Shown: positions 1-6,661 of the stretch, piece after piece
Numbering within the stretch: the stretch's first letter is position 1
Layout: every line of letters begins with the position of its first letter
Assembly (NCBI GenBank): GCA_944363565.1
Contig: CALVUI010000003.1
Location: 1-64,000 of the forward strand
DNA: 64,000 nucleotides
From: an uncultured Bacilli bacterium
Lineage (GTDB): Bacteria > Bacillota_I > Bacilli_A > RFN20 > CAG-826
Direction of reading: 5' to 3'
Notes under the pieces: generated by a model
What the model was told of the DNA's origin: nothing
The model's database searches: none
Seen by the model: the letters and a program-made list of their open reading frames with translations, nothing else
Made by a program: the position numbers and the translations under genes

Positions 1-92
1 CCTAAGAAGGTGTATTGTTTCATTTTAAAAAAGCCAAACAATGTCTAGCAAATTTAAACGTGTCGAATTCGATGCGGTTACAATAACCCTTT

Positions 93-119
93 AATGTATT
101 AGTGCATATAATATACATT
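93..119. repeat. AT-rich inverted repeat upstream of the cassette
   Basis: AATGTAT (93-99) is mirrored by ATACATT (113-119) with a 13-base spacer that contains TATAAT at 107-112. This could be an operator or part of a promoter, but no convincing -35 box lies 16-18 bases upstream of the TATAAT. No gene is visible between 1 and 274. Confidence 0.3.
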
Positions 120-156
120 GTGTATTAACGGCAAATTGCACACAACTTAGTTAAAT

Positions 157-186
157 AGGATTGATACAAAATATCAGTCCTTTTTC
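157..186 (+). terminator. Rho-independent terminator of a gene left of the window
   Basis: A 10-bp stem (157-166 with 172-181, one G-T pair) has the loop CAAAA and is followed by a run of T. It would end a rightward transcript entering from outside the window and insulate the gene at 275. Confidence 0.6.
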
Positions 187-274
187 TTATTTCAACACTT
201 TTTCCTTCTTGTGTTGTTCATAGTGTCTATTCCAATTGATAGATTGTTTGTGTCAGCTCAAGGAGGAAAAAGAA

Positions 275-628
275 ATGAATACTGATAAAACATACGCAGA
301 AAAAGTGGCAGCGGAATATGCTCCAAAAGAAACCAGCAAAGTTGTGGCCCTCAAGAAATTAGATAGAAAAGCCAAAATGGGCGCCAATATCTTTGGCTAC
401 ACATTCGGGATTATAATGACTTTATTACTTGGTGTCGGTATGTGTTTCTCTTTAAAAGTTATCGGTAGTGGTGAATTATGGCAAGATATCTTAGGATATG
501 TCGTCGGGGGTATTGGAATTATAGGTGTATCAATTAACTATTTCATCTATAAGAAGATTCTTGCTAAAGGGAAACAAAAATACGGGAATGATATTATTGC
601 TTTAGCAAATGAAATCGTAGAAGCATAA
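275..628 (+). CDS. Small two-helix membrane protein, function unknown
   Basis: 117 residues. The start is ATG 275, preceded by AAGGAGG about 9 bases upstream; an in-frame extension to 236 lacks a ribosome binding site. The N-terminal third is polar, with a motif like YAPKETSKVVALKKLD. Two hydrophobic segments follow, at about residues 38-62 and 70-91, then a basic loop and a short acidic tail. From memory, close relatives in Firmicutes are often labelled dihydropteridine reductase, but nothing here resembles a reductase fold and I give that label no weight. It is followed after 10 bases by a TetR regulator, which suggests it belongs to that regulon. Codon use is strongly AT-rich, unlike genes right of position 1944. 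Confidence 0.8.
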   Translation: MNTDKTYAEKVAAEYAPKETSKVVALKKLDRKAKMGANIFGYTFGIIMTLLLGVGMCFSLKVIGSGELWQDILGYVVGGIGIIGVSINYFIYKKILAKGKQKYGNDIIALANEIVEA

Positions 629-638
629 AACAATAGTG

Positions 639-1211
639 ATGAATAAAAACGAATCAAAATATTTTAATACTGCTTTATTGATGGACGAAGCCCTTCTTCA
701 ACTTTTAGAGAAGAAGGATTTTGCCTTTATATCCGTTAAAGAAATCTGTCAAAGAGCTGGTGTTAATAGATCAACGTTTTATCTTCATTATGAAAACACT
801 AATGAGTTATTAGAAGAAACCATTGAACTATTAAACGAAAGATTTGTTACTTCTTTTCCAAAAGAACTAATAATCAACACAAAAAGTAGAATATTAACTT
901 CTCCAGATTTTTTAACTCCTTATCTTAACTTTGTTAAAGAAAACAAAAGAGCATATAAATTGGTACATCAAAAGCCAGAACTATTTTCAGCTGATAAAGC
1001 ATTTAAAAAAATGTATAAAGATATATTTGACCCAGCATTAGATACTTTTAATGTTGATGAAAAAGAAAAGAAATATGTTTTCGAATTTTACACGAAAGGA
1101 TCATTGGCAATCATTCAAAAATGGGTCGAAGAAGACTGCAAAGACGATATTGATTTTATTGTTAATTTAATCGCTAAACACACATTTGTAAATGAAAAAG
1201 ATTATCAATAA
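639..1211 (+). CDS. TetR/AcrR-family transcriptional regulator
   Basis: 190 residues from ATG 639; GTG 636 directly before it is an alternative, and no strong ribosome binding site distinguishes them. The N-terminal helix-turn-helix is clear at about residues 25-55 (FISVKEICQRAGVNRSTFY, then LHYENTNELLEE), typical of TetR proteins. The C-terminal ligand domain is all-helical and not assignable to a known effector class. The end overlaps the next gene by 20 bases, so the three genes of the AT-rich cassette are probably cotranscribed. TetR proteins usually repress their own operon and adjacent transport or membrane genes. By inference this one controls the two membrane proteins flanking it. Confidence 0.9.
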   Translation: MNKNESKYFNTALLMDEALLQLLEKKDFAFISVKEICQRAGVNRSTFYLHYENTNELLEETIELLNERFVTSFPKELIINTKSRILTSPDFLTPYLNFVKENKRAYKLVHQKPELFSADKAFKKMYKDIFDPALDTFNVDEKEKKYVFEFYTKGSLAIIQKWVEEDCKDDIDFIVNLIAKHTFVNEKDYQ

Positions 1212-1830
1212 AATTAGAGATTTTTATAGTAGAGGTGATATAGCGTTTTATATATCGTTGCTTGGGCCTTTTATTATGGGTACAATTCACCTTGTTTTTG
1301 TCATTTTTAAATTTGATTGGATTTTGATTAATTACTTTATCTTTTCTTATCTCATGCTTCTATTTAAAGTGTGGCAGTGGGCAATAGAAAAATATCACAT
1401 AAAACCAAGTCATTATCTTGCTGGTGTTATTTCGCTATCAATAGTTCTTGCTCCCATGATGGCGGCATTCATCTTAACAATCTTATATAAGGACTCTCCC
1501 CACTATTTTATTGATTGGTTCATTTACGCTTATGCTTTATATGGCACGCTTAAAATGATTTTTGCCGTCAAAAGCCTAGTGAAGAAAGATAAAACCGATA
1601 GGCAATATGTCTTGTCATTTCTTGGTCTAATTGGAGCACTATACACAATACAAATGATGGAATTTAGTTTAATCAAAATCTTCTCTGAAAGTGGAAATGA
1701 TGACTCTATGTATTTAATGCAATTATTTACCCAAGGCGCTATTTTCTTGTTCTCACTTTTTGTTATTGGATTATTCATTTATAAAGCAATTACTTTAAAC
1801 AAAAACAAAGATTGCCGTGGTGTAGCGTAA
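1192..1830 (+). CDS. Polytopic membrane protein, function unknown
   Basis: 212 residues with about six hydrophobic segments and a short basic cytoplasmic N-terminus (KKIINKIRDFYSR). I recognise no transporter signature, catalytic motif or Pfam-like pattern. Its start lies inside the end of the TetR gene, which implies translational coupling. It is followed by a strong terminator at 1888. Composition is as AT-rich as the two genes upstream, so all three probably arrived together. A membrane component of a TetR-controlled resistance or stress cassette is possible, but that is only context. Confidence 0.8.
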   Translation: MKKIINKIRDFYSRGDIAFYISLLGPFIMGTIHLVFVIFKFDWILINYFIFSYLMLLFKVWQWAIEKYHIKPSHYLAGVISLSIVLAPMMAAFILTILYKDSPHYFIDWFIYAYALYGTLKMIFAVKSLVKKDKTDRQYVLSFLGLIGALYTIQMMEFSLIKIFSESGNDDSMYLMQLFTQGAIFLFSLFVIGLFIYKAITLNKNKDCRGVA

Positions 1831-1887
1831 ATTTGGAATTGGTGTGTTGTATCATCTCTGTACATTTAGGCCATATAGATATATATG

Positions 1888-1925
1888 ACCCGCCTGTCCT
1901 AAGGGACGGGCGGGTTTTGTTTTGT
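1888..1925 (+). terminator. Rho-independent terminator of the AT-rich cassette
   Basis: A 12-bp GC-rich stem (1888-1899 with 1904-1915, one wobble pair) is followed by TTTGTTTTG. It lies between the rightward cassette and the leftward DUF262 genes, near the border where base composition changes. Confidence 0.8.
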
Positions 1926-1943
1926 CAGAAGGATTAATGGGGA

Positions 1944-4133
1944 TTAGGAAAGGCCCATCTGCGCGATATATTCCTTCAATTTGACGATCCGGTCTTCGGT
2001 ATCGATACCAGATTCGTTTTGGGAAATGGGAATAGTTTCAATTAAGGAACCGTCTTCGTTTTTATGGAGGAGATAGGCCGCGTTTTCGCAGGTGATGTAG
2101 ACATCGCGATAGACCAATCGTCTCCCTAGATGCTCGCCTGATAGATGGGCAGGATCCGCTTCTTTGAGATAGGGCATGTAAGTGTTCTCCGACCAGGCCT
2201 TCTTGGTTGTGAGGACCGCAAACATATAAGGAGCCTCCGAGGCATTGCCGTTGCTTAGCTTTCCGTATTTCCCGGGCCGGAAGATCGGATACTTAACGTA
2301 GTAATAGGTCCAGGGGTATTCCTTTTTGGCTTCGGACTTATGGATGAAGTCTTCAATCATGGAGTCCAAAACCCCATCGCTGAATGTCTCATGCGACTTC
2401 AAAAGTTCAACCAAGATCCTCTTGGTGTTTTCGAAGCCTTCATTCGCGCTTCTATGAAATAAGGCTTCCCAGGCCGAAAGATTGCCACTGGACCCGACTT
2501 GGTAACGCCACCCATTCCTTTCCCGTTGGGCATAATTGCCGATTGTCATGAGCGCGCAGTCGATTTTGTCCTTGTTGCAAATGAATAAAGACGCAAAACG
2601 GGGTCCGAGGTCGATGTTTTCCAGACCGATGATGCCAATTTGCCCATAGAGCAAGGGATGGTCCTCAAGCCTATAGAGCTCCTCTCCCCGTTCGGGATTT
2701 TCGAGTAAGAACTCTAGTTTCTCTTTTTCTTCCTCGATTTGATTGGCATTAAAATTCGGGCCAAGGGAATTATCGAATTGCCCTTTGACGATGATGGAAT
2801 CGATCCCTTTGATGATTTCGAGAATCCGGTTGTTCTCAACGCGGTCGCTGATTTCGTCGGAGGAGTTTTGGATCAGGTTGTTTACTATTCTGATTCTTCT
2901 GACGAATTCCGAATCCTTGACTTCTTTTTGATGGAGGAGGTAAACGACGATCGCATATAGGAGCAGCATCCGACTCAAAGGGAACTGACGGACCCTTCCG
3001 CTTTTGTCGGCGTAGCCATGGAGGCAATCATCGAAGATGTCCACCTTATCGGAAGCCACGATGATCTTGTTCTCCTCGTGAACGGGACCCATGAAGGATT
3101 CGAGGAAGGCTTTGGGACTCATGGCACCAGGGATCTCACCCCAGCAATCGAAGAAGGTTTCCAAGGTGGCGAGGTTCTTCCCGGCATCTTTGTTCTCTGG
3201 AGAGAAATACGAATGAAGGAGATCGAAGAGATCACTGCTATGACTTTGGGGAGATTCTCCCTTCCGATAGCAAAGGATATCGAAGACGAAACGGAAGTAA
3301 CGGAGGAACTCATCGTCGACGATGTTCTCCCCCGATCCCCGGCAGTAGGTCCATAGCAAATCGGTCCAAGGGCCATCGATCTTCCCCATCAAAGAATCGG
3401 CGACCTTTGGGCCGCCCTTCTCTTCCAAGAGCCTTAGGTTCCTTTCGAGTTCGGCTTTGATGTGTTCGAAAAGGGTCAAGGGCTTGCCTCTCGAATTCAT
3501 TTTGATGTAGAGCTCATCGGTCAATCCCATGTCCTTGATGGGCAGGAAATAGAAACTGATGGCCCCTTGTTTCAATTTGTCCCAAAGGTCGGGCACATCT
3601 TTGAAACGCTCATCGATCGCGTCCAACATCACCAGCATCGAGCGGATCGTCGGATCGTTTTCGTAGTCCAAGGGAAACCAGGCCTGATCGCGGATTTCCG
3701 TAGAAAGAGGGATCGTAAAGGAAGGATTGAATCCCACCAACGATTTACAGAAATCGCGTGAACTATAACGGGTTTCGTAAGTAAACCTAGCGAGGAATCG
3801 GCATTCTTCGTCGGGAACCCCTTCCTTTTTGGCCGCGTACCAATGAAGGAGATAGAGGGTCGTCAAACGTTGTTGGCCATCTAGAGGAGTCATCTTCCCC
3901 GTTTCGTCGAGGTCGCCATAGACGAAGTCGAGGGTCAGGGGTTTCTTGGTCACAGCCTCATGGAGGGAATCCAGAAAGCGGGCCCGCACCCGATCGACCT
4001 CGTCGTTATGACGGCCTTGGGCATAGTCCCTTTGGATGACTGGGATGACGATCTCCTTTAATCTGACGGAGTTGTCCCCGTCCTCGATCTTGGTATCGAA
4101 GATATCCACGAAGGTATGAAGGGCGGTGCTCAT
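1944..4133 (-). CDS. DUF262-family protein (GmrS-like), second gene of a pair
   Basis: 729 residues. The N-terminal DUF262 (ParB/Srx-like) domain is recognisable: VIPVIQRDY near residues 29-37, DGQQRLTT at 85-92, and the downstream KMNSRGKPLTLFEHIKAEL pattern near 205-225. The C-terminal half is long and helical, and I see no HNH/DUF1524 nuclease motif, unlike its partner. The start ATG overlaps the partner's stop as ATGA. DUF262 proteins include the GmrS half of the GmrSD type IV restriction enzyme, which uses NTPs to act on modified phage DNA. A role in phage defence is therefore likely by family, but substrate and activity cannot be read from sequence. Base composition matches the host rather than the AT-rich cassette beside it. 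Confidence 0.85.
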   Translation of the reverse strand: MSTALHTFVDIFDTKIEDGDNSVRLKEIVIPVIQRDYAQGRHNDEVDRVRARFLDSLHEAVTKKPLTLDFVYGDLDETGKMTPLDGQQRLTTLYLLHWYAAKKEGVPDEECRFLARFTYETRYSSRDFCKSLVGFNPSFTIPLSTEIRDQAWFPLDYENDPTIRSMLVMLDAIDERFKDVPDLWDKLKQGAISFYFLPIKDMGLTDELYIKMNSRGKPLTLFEHIKAELERNLRLLEEKGGPKVADSLMGKIDGPWTDLLWTYCRGSGENIVDDEFLRYFRFVFDILCYRKGESPQSHSSDLFDLLHSYFSPENKDAGKNLATLETFFDCWGEIPGAMSPKAFLESFMGPVHEENKIIVASDKVDIFDDCLHGYADKSGRVRQFPLSRMLLLYAIVVYLLHQKEVKDSEFVRRIRIVNNLIQNSSDEISDRVENNRILEIIKGIDSIIVKGQFDNSLGPNFNANQIEEEKEKLEFLLENPERGEELYRLEDHPLLYGQIGIIGLENIDLGPRFASLFICNKDKIDCALMTIGNYAQRERNGWRYQVGSSGNLSAWEALFHRSANEGFENTKRILVELLKSHETFSDGVLDSMIEDFIHKSEAKKEYPWTYYYVKYPIFRPGKYGKLSNGNASEAPYMFAVLTTKKAWSENTYMPYLKEADPAHLSGEHLGRRLVYRDVYITCENAAYLLHKNEDGSLIETIPISQNESGIDTEDRIVKLKEYIAQMGLS

Positions 4134-5842
4134 TTCGTCTCCTCCTTCAAATAGACAATCGGTTCGATATAATCCTTGAGGATCTGATTCATGGCCTCGA
4201 CATAGGCCTTTCTATCGGCTTCGCCCCAGAAGTGAAGCTGGTTCTCGGATGAAGGGGTGTAATACTTGAGGAAGACCATCTTGGTGCAGTAAGGAATGTA
4301 GTTGCCTTCCTTATCCATCTTGATGATCTCGTTTCTTTTGACGTCGAAGGTCGAATTATTGAGGGCGGCATTGTCCGCGGTATTGAGGAGGGCCAAATTC
4401 CCAATCGAATGCATGTACTCGATATTCCCGGGGACCGAGAGGAGACCGACGACCTTTTCATGGATCTCATCGAAACGGACCCGGTCCAACTCCTTCAATT
4501 CCAGGGCGCCCCTCATTTCTCCGACCAGGTCCCCGTGTCCGTCGCCGAGACTTAGGACGGAAGGGATGTGGATCTTGATCCATTCCTTCCAAGCCTCCTG
4601 GGTCCTCATCCCTTCCGATTGCTGGGCGTGGATGTGTTCGAGACTCCAAGTAATATTGTGCCCCTTTTGGTGTTTGAACTTATCGAAGGGAAAGCGTTGG
4701 GCCTTACCGTCCATCCTCCTGACGGATTCGACATTGAAGAGAAGGAGGAGCCTGCTGATCCGTTTGTAGTCTATGGGGTTCTCGTAGCTGAGGTCGGCGT
4801 AGTTGACGTTATTAGGAAGACGGAGGCTCTCCGTTATCAAATCAGAGAGACATTCATTGAATTCGCTTTTCCTTTTGTTTTCGGATAGGGCAAAGATTTC
4901 TTCTAGAGAAGTGCCGGAGGCGATGAGGTAGCCGATCCGATGGTAAAGATCGTGGTCCGTATACCAGCCCTTGAGGATCAGGAAAGTCTGGTAGATCTTC
5001 TTCCAGATCTCATCCAAGGGGACGCTCTTGCGCATCTCGTCGAACTTGAAGAAAGTGTAGTACTTCTCGCGGGTGGCTTCGTCTTTTCCCGAAATCAAAT
5101 CCAGGACCAGATCGATCCGGGTTTGGTAAACGCTCGAGATGCTATTGGTGAGGAAGGCCCATAAGGACTCGTCATGCAGTTCCCTTTCGATGAGGTCCCA
5201 CTGGAGGGCAATCTCTGCTTGTTTCTCCTCTTCTATCTTCGGCCTCCGATCGCGGCTTAGGAACATGGCCTTGACCAGTTCGGCATTGGTGAGGGGGATC
5301 TTTCCGATGTTCAAACGGGTAAAGAGGGATATGGGGTCTTCGCCACCATCGACCTCGTACCAAATGACCTTCACATGATCTTTGAAGGACCTATGGATTT
5401 CCTCCGACCGATTTTCCCGGTTGTCTATTTCAAACCATTTTTGAATGGTCTTATAGGCATTGGAAATGAACCAAAAATCGATGTTTTCGTCTTCCTTGGA
5501 GACATCAAGAATCTTCAAAAACTCCGCAGAACCCGACCTTGTTTGATAATCGAGGGAAAAGGCGGGTTCATGGAAGGACGGATTGACCTTGCTCAGGTAC
5601 TTGTAGATGAGATAGATGGTCGTGAGCCTTTGTTGTCCGTCGATCAGCTCATAATGCCCTTCCCTTTTGGCCACGACGACGGGCTGGAGGCAGTAGTTCT
5701 TCTCCCCGTTTTGGTAAACGTCTTCCAACAAACGAGTCACTTCGACCTCGCCCCAACGGTAGCCCCTCTGGTAGGAAGGTACGAAAAAGTCTCCCGCGAT
5801 ATCCCCAACCCTTTTGGTCTCAAGAACGATCTTGCCACCCAT
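4130..5842 (-). CDS. DUF262-DUF1524 (GmrSD-like) putative endonuclease
   Basis: 570 residues from ATG 5842, with GAGGCG about 8 bases upstream; TTG 5848 is in frame but too close to that site. DUF262 motifs are textbook: VPSYQRGYRW at 21-30 and DGQQRLTT at 68-75. The C-terminus carries a DUF1524 HNH-like nuclease signature: LEHIHAQQ at 401-408, then IGNLALLN at 480-487 followed by N and KR residues typical of the family. Such fusions are GmrSD-type modification-dependent restriction enzymes. The stop overlaps the next gene's start by 4 bases, so the two DUF262 proteins are made together and probably form one complex. A third component or a methyltransferase is not present. Confidence 0.88.
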   Translation of the reverse strand: MGGKIVLETKRVGDIAGDFFVPSYQRGYRWGEVEVTRLLEDVYQNGEKNYCLQPVVVAKREGHYELIDGQQRLTTIYLIYKYLSKVNPSFHEPAFSLDYQTRSGSAEFLKILDVSKEDENIDFWFISNAYKTIQKWFEIDNRENRSEEIHRSFKDHVKVIWYEVDGGEDPISLFTRLNIGKIPLTNAELVKAMFLSRDRRPKIEEEKQAEIALQWDLIERELHDESLWAFLTNSISSVYQTRIDLVLDLISGKDEATREKYYTFFKFDEMRKSVPLDEIWKKIYQTFLILKGWYTDHDLYHRIGYLIASGTSLEEIFALSENKRKSEFNECLSDLITESLRLPNNVNYADLSYENPIDYKRISRLLLLFNVESVRRMDGKAQRFPFDKFKHQKGHNITWSLEHIHAQQSEGMRTQEAWKEWIKIHIPSVLSLGDGHGDLVGEMRGALELKELDRVRFDEIHEKVVGLLSVPGNIEYMHSIGNLALLNTADNAALNNSTFDVKRNEIIKMDKEGNYIPYCTKMVFLKYYTPSSENQLHFWGEADRKAYVEAMNQILKDYIEPIVYLKEETK

Positions 5843-6043
5843 GTCCAAACGCCTCTTTGCAAATACACTTCATAACAATCACCATGATGTTACGAAAGCC
5901 TATGTGAAAGATTACGGACATATGGGAATAATGCAATCCCATTAAGGATGATCTTCACATTTACTTAACCAATCAAGAAAGCATTTCAAATCAAGGCCTG
6001 GATGTTCCCCTCTCCCTTCCTTCTCTAAACCCGGACCTTGCCT

Positions 6044-6049
6044 TATCAT
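6044..6049 (+). promoter_or_regulatory. -10 box (TATCAT) six bases before a start codon
   Basis: TATCAT matches the -10 consensus in five of six positions and lies exactly 6 bases before ATG 6056. There is no Shine-Dalgarno in between, and no good -35 hexamer upstream. If used, the mRNA would begin at or next to the start codon. Confidence 0.4.
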
Positions 6050-6055
6050 TTCCCC

Positions 6056-6661
6056 ATGATCGAAAGGAAAAGGCCATCCTTTGCCCTCTACCTCTTCCTT
6101 TCTTTTTTGACCCTCGGGATCTACGTCCTCGTGGAACTAAAAAACGAGGAAGGGGAGATCGAAGAGATCGTCAAAGCCAAGCTCAAGCTTCCGCCCTTCT
6201 CCATCCAGATCCTGCTCTCCTATCTGACCCTCTTCCTCTATAAGCAAATCCGCATCGATTTGGTCCTCATGAAGGTCCGTTCCGACTACCTGATCCTTGC
6301 CCACGTCGATCCGAGGATCACGGAAGCGGGCTACCGCCGGTGCCTCTATAGCCTCCTTTATACCCTCGGCCTCTCCTCCTGCCTCCTGGCTTATCTTTGC
6401 TACAAACAACACGACCTCTTCCTTAGGGTCCACAAAAGGAAACTAAGGAGCCACCAAGGTGGCTTCTCCCTTTATCGGGACCAAGGAAGGAACGACGTCG
6501 TCTATTTCAAACCCTACAAGAAAAAGAAAAGACGTCCCCATTTGGACTATGGGGACGTCCTCTACTTCAAGGATAAAGAAGAAGAGATCGAAAGGACCGA
6601 AGGGGACGTCGTCTTCCTAGAGAGAAGAACATCCCCCAAGGCCCTGAAGATGAAGCGGTAG
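6056..6661 (+). CDS. Membrane protein with two hydrophobic regions and basic tail
   Basis: 201 residues from ATG 6056; the TTG at 6038 gives only a short non-conserved extension. A hydrophobic segment near the N-terminus (FALYLFLSFLTLGIYVLVEL) resembles the first helix of DUF4234-type proteins, a second lies around residues 46-62, and a further hydrophobic pair near 94-120 precedes a long, highly charged cytoplasmic tail. I cannot assign a function. The stop codon abuts the stop of the convergent ABC transporter gene with no spacer and no terminator hairpin. The start lacks a Shine-Dalgarno and is preceded by a -10-like box, so translation may be leaderless. Confidence 0.7.
   Translation: MIERKRPSFALYLFLSFLTLGIYVLVELKNEEGEIEEIVKAKLKLPPFSIQILLSYLTLFLYKQIRIDLVLMKVRSDYLILAHVDPRITEAGYRRCLYSLLYTLGLSSCLLAYLCYKQHDLFLRVHKRKLRSHQGGFSLYRDQGRNDVVYFKPYKKKKRRPHLDYGDVLYFKDKEEEIERTEGDVVFLERRTSPKALKMKR

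Noticed and set aside
213-245. Promoter of the first gene (TTGTTC with GATAGA-like -10)
   Set aside because: Spacing of 17-18 is acceptable but the -10 match is poor. I do not consider it supported enough for the feature list.
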